IMG/VR virus record: IMGVR_UViG_3300009514_000016
Location: 16,186-80,185 of that record
Reading direction: 5' to 3' (one strand)
Source of the DNA: a virus
Length of the DNA: 64,000 nucleotides
Every line of letters begins with the position of its first letter. Position 1 is the stretch's first letter. The position numbers and the translations under genes are program-made. Below are positions 16,963 to 25,864 of this stretch, piece by piece. The notes beneath the pieces were generated by a model. The model saw only the letters and a program-made list of their open reading frames with translations, had not been told where the DNA came from and searched no databases.

Positions 16963-18846
16963 TTAATCTAGTCTTATGATTCTTTTGATTGTTTCGTGGA
17001 TCTTTTTTGCGGCCTCTGGGTTTTGCTCTTTAACTTTGCTGGCCATTTTCTTTAAGTCATTAACAATAGATGACTTAGGTTTTCTGGCCTCTGGTGGCAG
17101 CGGCGGCGGAACAGATCTTGGTTTCTTTGGTAATGGTGGCGGCATTGGAGGCTGAGTTTGTTGCATTTCTTGACGCATTCTGGCTATTTCTTCTGGAGAT
17201 GGACCTTCCATCTCAAAAATATCCTCATCTGTTTCTACGTCAAATTCTGGAGTATCAGGAACTTCTGGGAATTCTGGCTCAACTTCTTCTAATTCTTCAA
17301 CTGGAACAGTTGGAGCCTCAATCTTTGGCTCTTCCTTGACTTTTTTCTTTTTCGGCGCTTTTGGTTTTTTGGTTTTTTTCTTAGTTTCGATTGGCATGTC
17401 AAGATCAGTTTCATTGATTTCAGCGTAATCAATCTCTGTCATACCTTGTTCTTCTAGTTCTCTGAGTGCGTCAATAACTTCAGGCTTCTTGGTTTTAGTC
17501 AATGGTTTACCCTTGGCGTCCAAGATAACCAACTGGTCATCATCCCAATCAAGTCTCACTTTAGTCATATCTCTGACGTTCCAGTCAGGAATGATCAAAG
17601 GCTCTTGAAATGCTGGCCCAAAACTTCCATCCTCTTGTGGATCTAAGTAGTTAGATCCGCCAACCAAATCTTTTGCAACTTGGAATGCGTGCTTTAGAGT
17701 TGGAAATGCGGATAGTCCTTTGACGTTCTGCGGATCGCCAATTCTATTACCAGTCTTGTCAGTGTTCATTGTTGACATAATGGCAGCAAAACCGATGTGC
17801 GGCCTAATAGGCAGGAAGCCTCCAAATCTTTTAATGTCTTGACGACCAACGGCTTGCGGGAACAATTGCTCTTGATACTCTTTCATTGACTCTGTTGGCT
17901 CAAATTGATAAGCATAATATGGCCCAACAGCTAATCTGAATGTGTCGCCATACATAACTTCACCTTCAGAAAACATATCGTAATCTCTGACTGGTCTAGT
18001 CTGATAGTTTCCGCTCCACGGATTTAGGATTGATCCCATTCCTTCTTTTTGAGCTGAAATTCTATAACCTGGCTGCGAACTTCCAGTTGCTTGAATTGTT
18101 TTTGTCGCGCATGTTGATAGGTCAACTATATCATAGTTTTTGAAGATTGGATCATCTGCAGTAACATAGCCACGAGCTTTGAATGTTTCAAAATATCCAT
18201 CGGCAGGATACATTTGCGGGGAATCAGGGTCTTTTGGTCTAAATCCTAATTTGGTGTTCATGACCATGTATGGTATATTGCCGCCCGCAGACACAATAAA
18301 TGGCTGACCTTTTTCTTGGTCTAATCCGCCATTAATTATATCGAGCGCCTGATCCAAATCTAAAACTCTTGGGTTGCTTCTTTGTGGAGCATTTTTGGAT
18401 TCATCCCACATGACATCAGTATTGATGTAGTGAAATATAGATCCTGGGCCAATATATCTTAACCCGCGAAGTGGTCTAGTCCCCTCGCTGTAGTGGCCTT
18501 CCGCAGGAGGCATTTCGAAACTCTCTCTAATTCCTCTAATTCCATATTTAGACGGGAACGGCATCATGCCATAATCAACTTTATGTAGTTCTTCTTCCCA
18601 GTCTGGGTAATAAACTTTCCATCCTGGAATTCCCTCTGGATGTTCTCTAAGCATTTGGTCGAATCTGGCTCTGGTAGATTCATTGACATTTCTTAGTTTT
18701 GCCAAAGTATCTTCGTCATAATTGAATGAGTCAGCATAAATTGGAAGCCATTTTCCAGCCCATTTTCTTTTATGAAAACGGACTCCACCAGCTTCGCGAT
18801 AAATTTGCTTGTAAATTAGAGAAAGTAAATTATTTCTATCAATCAT
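16963..18846 (-). CDS. Large structural-block protein of unknown function (627 aa)
   Basis: Unrecognised. Residues 1-430 look globular and aromatic-rich, without catalytic motifs. Residues 470-510 are Lys-rich (ETKKKTKKPKAPKKKK), then acidic. Residues 560-595 are proline-rich (PPMPPPLPKKPRSVPPPLPP), followed by a basic C-terminal helix. The ATG sits 3 nt after the stop of the upstream gene, so the two are coupled. Position among portal, protease and capsid genes argues for a virion protein. Confidence 0.7.
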   Translation of the reverse strand: MIDRNNLLSLIYKQIYREAGGVRFHKRKWAGKWLPIYADSFNYDEDTLAKLRNVNESTRARFDQMLREHPEGIPGWKVYYPDWEEELHKVDYGMMPFPSKYGIRGIRESFEMPPAEGHYSEGTRPLRGLRYIGPGSIFHYINTDVMWDESKNAPQRSNPRVLDLDQALDIINGGLDQEKGQPFIVSAGGNIPYMVMNTKLGFRPKDPDSPQMYPADGYFETFKARGYVTADDPIFKNYDIVDLSTCATKTIQATGSSQPGYRISAQKEGMGSILNPWSGNYQTRPVRDYDMFSEGEVMYGDTFRLAVGPYYAYQFEPTESMKEYQEQLFPQAVGRQDIKRFGGFLPIRPHIGFAAIMSTMNTDKTGNRIGDPQNVKGLSAFPTLKHAFQVAKDLVGGSNYLDPQEDGSFGPAFQEPLIIPDWNVRDMTKVRLDWDDDQLVILDAKGKPLTKTKKPEVIDALRELEEQGMTEIDYAEINETDLDMPIETKKKTKKPKAPKKKKVKEEPKIEAPTVPVEELEEVEPEFPEVPDTPEFDVETDEDIFEMEGPSPEEIARMRQEMQQTQPPMPPPLPKKPRSVPPPLPPEARKPKSSIVNDLKKMASKVKEQNPEAAKKIHETIKRIIRLD

Positions 18847-18849
18847 GTC

Positions 18850-19302
18850 CTAGTCTCTCTTCTTGGGATAGAGAACTCGATCCCAAGCCTTTTGATATTT
18901 ATCTTCCATCTCTTTTGGTTCTTTTGATTTTCCAGTATCTTCTCCTGGAACATGAACATTAGCCAGATGGGCTTTAGTATAAGATGGTATAACTGGAGCA
19001 GGAACACCCCATTTATCTCTTGCATACTTTGCTGCTGCCTGCATTGTTGGGAAATAATCGCCGCTAGGCGCATAATCAGCAGGCATTTTTCTAATTCCAG
19101 AAAAAAATGATTTGCCTTCTTTCTTAGAAAAACCTGGACCTAAAACTACATAATAACTGGAATCAGATGTGGCATCGTAACCTTCCCATCTGAAGTATGA
19201 ATTGGCACCAATTTCGCGATCATAGCGTTCTTTGAGAGTTTTAGATTTCTCTCTATAGATTTCTCGCCACTGAATTCCACGGTCTCTAATTCTCTTTGGC
19301 AC
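18850..19302 (-). CDS. Structural-block hypothetical protein (150 aa), GTG start
   Basis: Unrecognised protein with an internal YFRWEGYDATSDSSYYVVLGPGFSKKEG segment and a basic N-terminus. The GTG start is supported by AAGGAT seven nt upstream. It is followed within 3 nt by the next start. No motif suggests a function. Confidence 0.68.
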   Translation of the reverse strand: MPKRIRDRGIQWREIYREKSKTLKERYDREIGANSYFRWEGYDATSDSSYYVVLGPGFSKKEGKSFFSGIRKMPADYAPSGDYFPTMQAAAKYARDKWGVPAPVIPSYTKAHLANVHVPGEDTGKSKEPKEMEDKYQKAWDRVLYPKKRD

Positions 19303-19316
19303 TACTAATCCTTATT

Positions 19317-19342
19317 TCTAAATGAGTTATTATTCATTTAGA
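19317..19342. repeat. Stem-loop between portal gene and next gene
   Basis: TCTAAATGA and TCATTTAGA form a 9-bp AT-rich stem with an 8-nt loop. No T-run follows on the minus strand, so it is more likely a processing site or operator than a terminator. Confidence 0.35.
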
Positions 19343-19362
19343 ACAAAATGAAAGAAAACCTT

Positions 19363-21495
19363 CTAATCTTTTTGCTTCGCCTGCCTGATGGTTTCAGCTT
19401 TTTTCTGAACATTGGCGATAATAACTTTTGCGACTTCTGGCATTTTTTCTTCAATTTCGAAATCTTTAAATCTCAAAATAGTCCATCCCATTCCAGCCAG
19501 CAACCTGTCTCTTTCTTGATCAGAGGCAATCTGCTCTGGAAGCCCATGGAATAATCGACCGTCTGCCTCAATTCCAAACTTTATTTCTGGCATAGCGAAA
19601 TCAAGAGCAAAATCTTTTCCGCCTTTTGGGTTTTTCACTGGATACTGAGCATATTTGGCATACGGAATATTCATTCCCATTAATGCCTTATACATTTTGC
19701 GCTCAATGGAAGTAAACTGAATTTGTTGTCTTTGAACTTCTAAATAATCACCTTCTCCACCGCTGCTCTTTTTCTGCTTCTTAGCTTTTTCTGGAGTTAA
19801 TATCTTGCCGCCAGTTCCTGCCAATGCTGGACCCGGCATTCCGCCTCCTCCAGATTCTGCTGGAGGCGGCGCTCCTCCCGGTGCTCCTCCTGGTGCTCCA
19901 CCTAAGCCTCCTCCTGGTGGTGGTGGCATTGGAAGTCCGCCTCCCATTCCTCCTCCGAAACCGCCGCCCATGCCGCCCATGCCGCCTCCAATCGGAGCGC
20001 CCATGCTCGCCATTTGCTCTGCTTGCTCGAATCTTAGACGTTCAATTTCTTGATCAAAATCTATGCCGCCAAATAGTTCCCATAGAGTTTCTCTGGAAAT
20101 ATCTCCATTGCTTTTCATTTGCAATAGCATTTGCAATTTGGCTGAATTATCTCTGATCTTGAGATCATTCCATTTGATTTCTGGGACGACGTACACAGTC
20201 TCGCCCATCTTCTTGGATTTTTCTTCATCAATAAATCCGCGCATCTTGGCCAATGGCAAGAATATCTTCTCTTCAATCCACTCAGCAAGCTCTGTTCGCC
20301 AAGATTCCAATTTCTGAATCATAGCTTCAACACCAACCGCCGCAGATTGATAAGCAGCGGCCTCTCCGTTGAGCAGGGCTTGGTTAATCATCATTCCATC
20401 AAGAATTTCTTGAGAGATTAACTCAAATTCATTGCTCAGAGATAGGACGCGACCTGATGTTCCATACCATTCATAATCAAAAGCATGGTGAGTTACCAAA
20501 GTCAGGTTTGGATCGTTTGCCGTCAAAGCCAATTGAGCCTGAACATTCGCCAAGTCTTCTGGACCCGCTGGACGATCATCATTTCCAACCTTGACGACTC
20601 TAACTGGGAGAATTAATCTTTCCGCGACAATCCATTGAGCGACCATGAGCTTGTCTTTGTATGACAAAATCTTGAATAGTCGGCGGATAAAAGAAGATCC
20701 ATAAGTTGTATAAGAATTTCCCTTATGTTTTAGATGGGAAACAACTCTATTACTTAATTTTATTGGCTGACCAGCAGCAACTTTTTTTCTAACTTCAAGA
20801 GGAAGTCTCTCATAAATCTCTCTAGGAGATCTGGTCATCACCACTGATTTCAAAGTTTCATCTGGCAACATCTTGATCTGTGGGTCGTCAACAAAAGGAG
20901 AGTCTTCAACCTCTACATTGTCTGGGTTGAGAATAATAATTGCTGAGAATTCTCCGCCTTCATGATTGCATACCCCACCAGTTTCTGGATCAACAGAGCT
21001 TCCAGCACATTTGTCGCATTTGACTTGGAGCATTGGGAACACATCGCCAATGACAAGTCTATCATGAGAAATTTCTTTGAGGATTCTATTGAGTTTTATT
21101 TTCTTGCAGAAACTTTCGTAATATTGTTTGATATTTCTGTCTTGGCACTGCAGAGTAAATCCATTCATAGGAAATTCAGAATACCAGTCAATCGCAGCGG
21201 CAACTTTAGGCTCATTCTCATAAAAATATCTAGCCCATTGCATAACCTCTCTGCGCTTTGACGGAATCTGCCAGTTGATAGGCGTGTGAAGCGGAGAGTA
21301 ATATTGCGGTTGAGTTGTTATAACATTGCCGCCGATTCCGCCTGTCAACCCTGAGACACTGCCCAATCCAGCAATTCTAGTAAATTTCTTATCGTTGGCC
21401 GCTTGAATAGTCAATCCCTGTTTAGACATATGGTATGCCTCTTCAGTTCTACTAGTGATTATTTTGTTGGTAACTATTCTAGGAATCTTGTTCAT
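19363..21495 (-). CDS. Portal protein fused to a C-terminal DUF559/Vsr-like nuclease domain
   Basis: A 710-residue protein. Residues 1-500 have the portal pattern: tail-side wing (MQWARYFYENEPKVAAAIDWYSEFPMNGF), clip/stem region (NRVVSHLKHKGNSYTTYGSSFIRRLFKILSYKDKLMVAQWIVAERL) and late crown helices. A small CDKC...C.H insertion near 175 may bind zinc. A Gly/Pro-rich linker (about 505-575) leads to residues 595-690. This last part reads as a DUF559/Vsr-type PD-(D/E)XK fold: DFAMPEIKFGIEADG (Asp632, Glu643, Asp645), HGLPEQ..SDQERDR, GWTILRFKDFEI. A nuclease tethered to the DNA channel is unusual. It could act on packaged or ejected DNA, or help packaging termination. One 12-fold portal would carry twelve such domains. 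Confidence 0.82.
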   Translation of the reverse strand: MNKIPRIVTNKIITSRTEEAYHMSKQGLTIQAANDKKFTRIAGLGSVSGLTGGIGGNVITTQPQYYSPLHTPINWQIPSKRREVMQWARYFYENEPKVAAAIDWYSEFPMNGFTLQCQDRNIKQYYESFCKKIKLNRILKEISHDRLVIGDVFPMLQVKCDKCAGSSVDPETGGVCNHEGGEFSAIIILNPDNVEVEDSPFVDDPQIKMLPDETLKSVVMTRSPREIYERLPLEVRKKVAAGQPIKLSNRVVSHLKHKGNSYTTYGSSFIRRLFKILSYKDKLMVAQWIVAERLILPVRVVKVGNDDRPAGPEDLANVQAQLALTANDPNLTLVTHHAFDYEWYGTSGRVLSLSNEFELISQEILDGMMINQALLNGEAAAYQSAAVGVEAMIQKLESWRTELAEWIEEKIFLPLAKMRGFIDEEKSKKMGETVYVVPEIKWNDLKIRDNSAKLQMLLQMKSNGDISRETLWELFGGIDFDQEIERLRFEQAEQMASMGAPIGGGMGGMGGGFGGGMGGGLPMPPPPGGGLGGAPGGAPGGAPPPAESGGGGMPGPALAGTGGKILTPEKAKKQKKSSGGEGDYLEVQRQQIQFTSIERKMYKALMGMNIPYAKYAQYPVKNPKGGKDFALDFAMPEIKFGIEADGRLFHGLPEQIASDQERDRLLAGMGWTILRFKDFEIEEKMPEVAKVIIANVQKKAETIRQAKQKD

Positions 21496-21498
21496 TTT

Positions 21499-22665
21499 CT
21501 ATGCCAACTGTTCAATTAATATGTTGTCCACAAACATCAGGGATTCATCAGTGTTCACAAAGGTTTGTAGCATCGCCAGTGTATCTACTTTGTTCTCATA
21601 GACGAATTCTCCTCTATGAATGTTGTCAATGAACACATTAACTTTCTTCTGAACTCTATCGAATTCTAATGAAATATTATACCATGTTCCCAGAGAATAA
21701 TTGATGCCCAATCCGACATTTTGATGAATTGTGTTCTGGAACGAGATTTGACCCGGACTATCTAGCTCAGTATTGTCAGGCCCGACAAAAGAAACCATCC
21801 CTGCGAAGAATTCTCCAAAGGAAGCAACTCCTCCATCACTTTTGATTTCTCTTTCTACTCTAACGTCAGCAGTTATTCTTACTGCATTAACAAAATCATC
21901 GAAATCAAATTGTCTGCCAAAAACCTGACTTCCAGATCCCAGTCCTGGTTCAACTCTGAGCTTAAGACTCTTTGTCCCATCCTGAGCAGCGTCTGTCGTC
22001 ACTGTAAAAGTTCCAACAGAATCTACTGTAACTTTGCTTACAAAACTGATCCCTCTAAAGAGGAATTTTCCCTTAGTGACCGGCAGGGCAATTGGAATAT
22101 GGTCGAATACTTCTTTTAGCCCTAAAGGAAGAGAGCCTGTAAACCCTCTTACTCCACTGAAATCAGTGTCGGCGTCATATGCCTCAAAATTCTCTGAAAA
22201 CAATGTAAAAGGAAATGATCCATCATTAAATGTGTCAAAAGTATATAAATCGCCGTTCGGGTCAACAGCCAAATTTCCAATAGTATCTGATGGATCTTGG
22301 CTCAATAGCCTCGTCACGGTTGTGACTTTGCCATAATCTCTAACTAATCTTATCGCTGAATTTCCAGTGTCAACAACATAAATGTTGCCAGAAGCATCGC
22401 ATATCATGTGAGATGGGCGATTGAATCTGGCGGCATTTCCCAATCCATCCACAAACCCTGAGACCCCTCTAGTTCCAGCAAGAACTATGGGTTCATTGAA
22501 TCCTGGATTTATTTTTAGAATGAGATGATTCTCAATGTCAGAAACGTATATGTCGCCAGATGGAGTAACTGCAACTCCAGAGCCATCGCTAAGAATTAAA
22601 TTGGAAAGGATTCTCCGTCTGCCATCTGGTGTGATTTTTATCAGTCTGTTTAGTGGTGTTGCCAT
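21499..22665 (-). CDS. NHL beta-propeller plus jelly-roll (LamG-like) protein
   Basis: A 388-residue protein. Residues 1-165 contain NHL-type repeats (GVAVTPSGDIYVSDIENHLILKI; HMICDASGNIYVVDTGNSAIRLV; NLAVDPNGDLYTFDT), too few for a full six-blade propeller. Residues 165-388 form a concanavalin/LamG-like jelly roll (FSENFEAYDADTDF; SLKLRVEP; GTWYNISLEFDRVQKKVNVFIDNIHRGEF). Such pairs usually bind carbohydrates or proteins. Lying directly upstream of portal and coupled to it (3 nt), it is probably virion-associated: a head-surface adhesin or head fibre is my inference. No signal peptide. Confidence 0.7.
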   Translation of the reverse strand: MATPLNRLIKITPDGRRRILSNLILSDGSGVAVTPSGDIYVSDIENHLILKINPGFNEPIVLAGTRGVSGFVDGLGNAARFNRPSHMICDASGNIYVVDTGNSAIRLVRDYGKVTTVTRLLSQDPSDTIGNLAVDPNGDLYTFDTFNDGSFPFTLFSENFEAYDADTDFSGVRGFTGSLPLGLKEVFDHIPIALPVTKGKFLFRGISFVSKVTVDSVGTFTVTTDAAQDGTKSLKLRVEPGLGSGSQVFGRQFDFDDFVNAVRITADVRVEREIKSDGGVASFGEFFAGMVSFVGPDNTELDSPGQISFQNTIHQNVGLGINYSLGTWYNISLEFDRVQKKVNVFIDNIHRGEFVYENKVDTLAMLQTFVNTDESLMFVDNILIEQLA

Positions 22666-22674
22666 CTAACATTT

Positions 22675-24327
22675 CTATTGCTGTTGTTCCTGATCAGGAA
22701 ATTCATGTTCTACATCTTCATCCGCGCCAGTTTCATGAAGAAATTCTTCTTCATCTTCATAGTGTTCTGGAACATACTTGGCGAAATGGGTTATGGCCTC
22801 ATCCTCTGAATCATGGAAGTGCATCTTGCCAGCAACGACTGATCTCCATACGCCATCTTTGTAAAATACTCCACCGTCTAGTGAAGCTGATTTTCCTGGA
22901 TACTCTACAAAATCTTCGACTCTCTCTTCAACTGAATCGTCTTCATTTTCTTCAAATTCATCTCCAATGCCAATTGGGCCATTGGATTCTGGAAGATCAA
23001 TGTCTTCTGTTATTGGCATTTGATCCATTAGCTTTTGAACATCTGCCATATCAACCATGTCCGCTGGAGTGTCCGTCTGAATGGCTTGCAAAGTTTCATG
23101 AGTAACATCAAACTCTGGGGAAGAAGTCATAATCTGCATTGGGTGAACCCCTTGTATCCATGCTTCATCGTGAGTCATAGCGCCTAATTCATCGAGATTG
23201 TATCCCTGAGCGGCCATGAAATCGCCATAGCTCGCCATGTCTTGACTAATTTGCTCTTGAGCAACTGCTTGTGCTTTCTTGACCAGCCCGTTAGATGCAC
23301 TAACTTCTGGATTCAAGAACACTTGTTTCATTGCAGAGATGATTTTTCCGGCTGTTTTAATTTCTTTCTTACCAGAGCCAACAACCTTTTTGTCTGGTTC
23401 TGGTGCGCCGCCAAGATATTCTCTTTCTTCTGAAAGTTTATCTCTCATGTTGGAAAGGCGTTTCTCGTAGCTCCACTCATCTGGGCTAATTGGTCTGCGT
23501 CTCTGTCCTGGCTTTAGCTGATAAGAGTTTCCTGCGGTGTCATAATGAACTTCAAATCTCTTATTAAAATACCCGCCAACATAGTTCCCATCTTTGTCGC
23601 GATATTCTCTTGAGAATTTGTCAATAACATTTTGTCTGAAAAGAGTTTCAGCACAAATAATACGGTAATCATCTAGGGCAAGTCCATCTAAGCAGTGCCA
23701 GCGGCAAACATAATCAGAAATGACATTGCGAATCTTGGGACACCAGCGTTTTTCATCTGGTCCATTTAGGATATATGGTTCGCTCATACGAACTGCTGTT
23801 TTAGTGAATTTCTTTAAGTTAAACGCTTTCATTGGTTCTCTTTCGTGAATATCCTCAACAACTTGTTCATATTTAGGAAGTTCTTCGGATCTTTCCTCTT
23901 TAACTTCCTCTTCAACCGCCTTCTCTGGATCTCTCGCCATATTGTTCTTTTCGAATATATTGAACAATTTTACTGCTATTTCTTTTTGGTCTTCTTTTGC
24001 ATCTGGATGCTCTGACTCCCCCAATGCGATATAGGCGTCAATTAGCTCATCTGTGCTATGTTCCATAGATGGATTGGGAATCCGACTCAAGAAGTCAAAT
24101 TTGATCTCTTCTCTATTCTCGTCTTGCGCCAAGGAATCTAGCCATGTTTGAACAGAAGGGACTTCTTGACCTTGCTCATCCGTCATTGAATAACCGACAG
24201 CAGATTGAAAGAGCGGAGGATTTTGAACCCAGTCCTGAGAACCGAATTCCCCTTGTTGATCCTGCGGACCATCAAGGGGAGATTCAGAAATTTGTGCTAG
24301 TTTATAAGCTTTTTTGTTGAATCCCAT
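22675..24327 (-). CDS. Structural-block protein with AQ leader (550 aa)
   Basis: Unrecognised acidic protein. I start it at the ATG at 24327, which has GAGGAG directly upstream, giving MGFNKKAYKLAQISES. This leader ends in KLAQ like the MNNWY-tagged proteins. A central Cys-containing segment (RWCPKIRNVISDYVCRWHCLDG) may bind metal. The flanks are disordered-looking and Glu-rich. It lies between the propeller gene and another acidic head protein, and is probably internal to the head. Confidence 0.65.
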   Translation of the reverse strand: MGFNKKAYKLAQISESPLDGPQDQQGEFGSQDWVQNPPLFQSAVGYSMTDEQGQEVPSVQTWLDSLAQDENREEIKFDFLSRIPNPSMEHSTDELIDAYIALGESEHPDAKEDQKEIAVKLFNIFEKNNMARDPEKAVEEEVKEERSEELPKYEQVVEDIHEREPMKAFNLKKFTKTAVRMSEPYILNGPDEKRWCPKIRNVISDYVCRWHCLDGLALDDYRIICAETLFRQNVIDKFSREYRDKDGNYVGGYFNKRFEVHYDTAGNSYQLKPGQRRRPISPDEWSYEKRLSNMRDKLSEEREYLGGAPEPDKKVVGSGKKEIKTAGKIISAMKQVFLNPEVSASNGLVKKAQAVAQEQISQDMASYGDFMAAQGYNLDELGAMTHDEAWIQGVHPMQIMTSSPEFDVTHETLQAIQTDTPADMVDMADVQKLMDQMPITEDIDLPESNGPIGIGDEFEENEDDSVEERVEDFVEYPGKSASLDGGVFYKDGVWRSVVAGKMHFHDSEDEAITHFAKYVPEHYEDEEEFLHETGADEDVEHEFPDQEQQQ

Positions 24328-24328
24328 C

Positions 24329-25345
24329 TTACTCCTCTTCGGATTCAGATGGTTCATTTCTTGTTGTATCAGTGAAAAGCTTAGAAAGAGAATCGACTAT
24401 TTCAGCTTGCTTATCTGCGGAACGGGTTCCTTTGCCGACTTTTTTCCAGCTATCATCTTTTTCCGCTTTACGGCTAATGTCAGCTTTTCTCTTTTTAGCG
24501 GCTTCAACGCTTTGCTCTTTTGTGGTTTTCTCTGATGCGAAAGCAGAGCCTTCTCCGTCAAACATGCTGATTTGGTCTTTTCCGACTCCAACGTAAGACT
24601 GAGAAACTGCTGGCTCTGATGCTGCGGTCTGAACAGTGTGAGACTGAACTAGATCCAAGCCCTCTCTTAGAGAAGCAAGCATAATTTCCTGACGCTCAGT
24701 TTCCATTTCTTTGATTGAGTTCTTTCTGGCTTCAACAGACTTTTGAATTCTTTCTTTGTTGTCGTCTAATTCCATTGACTCGACTTGAACATCAAAATCT
24801 TCAAACATGCTAAACTGGCCCGGAGCAACTCTGTGTGATCCGCCGAAGTTAGTCTCTGTCTGAGAGCCCGAGTAACGAACCTCTCTCTCCAAGCTGGTTG
24901 ATTCAACCTTGAATCCACTATCGCCAAGTTTCTTAGCAACTTTGGTTGTGATTTTTTTCACAGAAGCCTCAATGTCGTCGTCATCTTCCATTTCGATGTC
25001 TTCTTCTGTTTCTTCTGATTCTATCTCCTCCAGCTCTTCATCGGTTGGTTCATCGTCTTCCTCCTCTTCGTCGTATCCATATCCAGCAACGATAAGAGTT
25101 TTTATTGCTTGAGAGCTAGATTCTGTGAATTTAATTCCAAGATTAGCCATTGCCTCAACAGCGGCTTCAGGAGATTCAGTGCTCTCTTTGTAATAAGAAA
25201 GCATGTCGTCATCTAGACCTTGAGCGGCCAAATCTGCTGGAATTTCTTTAATTTCTTCAACAGGAGAAAATGATTCTTCTACTGTTTGAGCTTCTTTCCG
25301 AGCAAACCATTCTAGATTGTTTTGATCTTTAGTTTTGCGCAACAT
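24329..25345 (-). CDS. Acidic structural-block protein with two clamp-binding-like motifs
   Basis: A 338-residue, very acidic protein (poly-Asp/Glu around 92-125). It has two near-identical short motifs, QFSMF (177-181) and QISMF (258-262), in otherwise disordered regions. Both fit the Q-x-x-[LM]-F pattern by which bacterial proteins bind the DNA polymerase sliding clamp. This could be coincidence, or a way for an internal head protein to capture the host clamp after injection. The ATG overlaps the upstream stop (TAATG) with GGAGAT before it. No enzyme motif. Confidence 0.65.
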   Translation of the reverse strand: MLRKTKDQNNLEWFARKEAQTVEESFSPVEEIKEIPADLAAQGLDDDMLSYYKESTESPEAAVEAMANLGIKFTESSSQAIKTLIVAGYGYDEEEEDDEPTDEELEEIESEETEEDIEMEDDDDIEASVKKITTKVAKKLGDSGFKVESTSLEREVRYSGSQTETNFGGSHRVAPGQFSMFEDFDVQVESMELDDNKERIQKSVEARKNSIKEMETERQEIMLASLREGLDLVQSHTVQTAASEPAVSQSYVGVGKDQISMFDGEGSAFASEKTTKEQSVEAAKKRKADISRKAEKDDSWKKVGKGTRSADKQAEIVDSLSKLFTDTTRNEPSESEEE

Positions 25346-25806
25346 TATTTTTTATCTCCTGTGCTCTTTTTAGAAATTGCTTTAGAAATGATAATTTTTT
25401 CCACTGCAAGAGAGCTTTTTGATTTCTTTTTATCGCCACTAATACTATGGCTTTTATTTTTCATCCAGTGAGCTAAAGCCCAAGGATTATCGCTGTCTTT
25501 TAGCTCTTCACCATTGTCTTCTTTAGCGGCAGCTTTGGGTTTTCCTGGTTTAACTTCCCAATCTAAGGTGTTTCTGCCTTGCAGGGAGCAATCTTCGCAT
25601 TGAGTTTCTCCACAATCGCATCCTTGGCTTTCTCCAATTCTCAAAAATTCCTCATGGACTTCTTGAGCAATGTTGAAAATACCCTGCTTATCAGCTAGGA
25701 CAGCCGCTTCTTCCATGGAAACACCTTTTTTCTCAGCTAGCCGAGAAATGATGTTATTAATGGATGCGTGGATTAGATTGGAAAATTCTTTTTTAGCTTC
25801 GCTCAT
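25345..25806 (-). CDS. Small Cys-containing hypothetical protein (153 aa)
   Basis: Unrecognised. The helical N-terminus (ASINNIISRLAEKKGVSMEEAAVLADKQG) is followed by CDCGETQCEDC, a likely single metal site, and a basic tail. It is coupled to the downstream acidic protein by a one-base overlap of stop and start. Confidence 0.62.
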   Translation of the reverse strand: MSEAKKEFSNLIHASINNIISRLAEKKGVSMEEAAVLADKQGIFNIAQEVHEEFLRIGESQGCDCGETQCEDCSLQGRNTLDWEVKPGKPKAAAKEDNGEELKDSDNPWALAHWMKNKSHSISGDKKKSKSSLAVEKIIISKAISKKSTGDKK

Positions 25807-25828
25807 TATTGATCCCTTAATAAACTTA

Positions 25829-25851
25829 GGGGCGGGACAACCGCCCGCCCC
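25829..25851. terminator. GC-rich stem-loop between two head genes
   Basis: GGGGCGGG / CCCGCCCC with a 7-nt loop: an 8-bp, wholly GC stem in AT-rich DNA. The T-run follows it on the plus strand, while genes on both sides are on the minus strand. It may stop antisense transcription, or act as an mRNA processing or stability element for the minus-strand operon. Confidence 0.5.
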
Positions 25852-25864
25852 TTTTCGTTTTTGC

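Noticed and set aside
19800-20000. Repetitive GC-rich stretch in the portal gene as a DNA repeat or origin
   Set aside because: It encodes the Gly/Pro-rich linker; the periodicity follows the codons.
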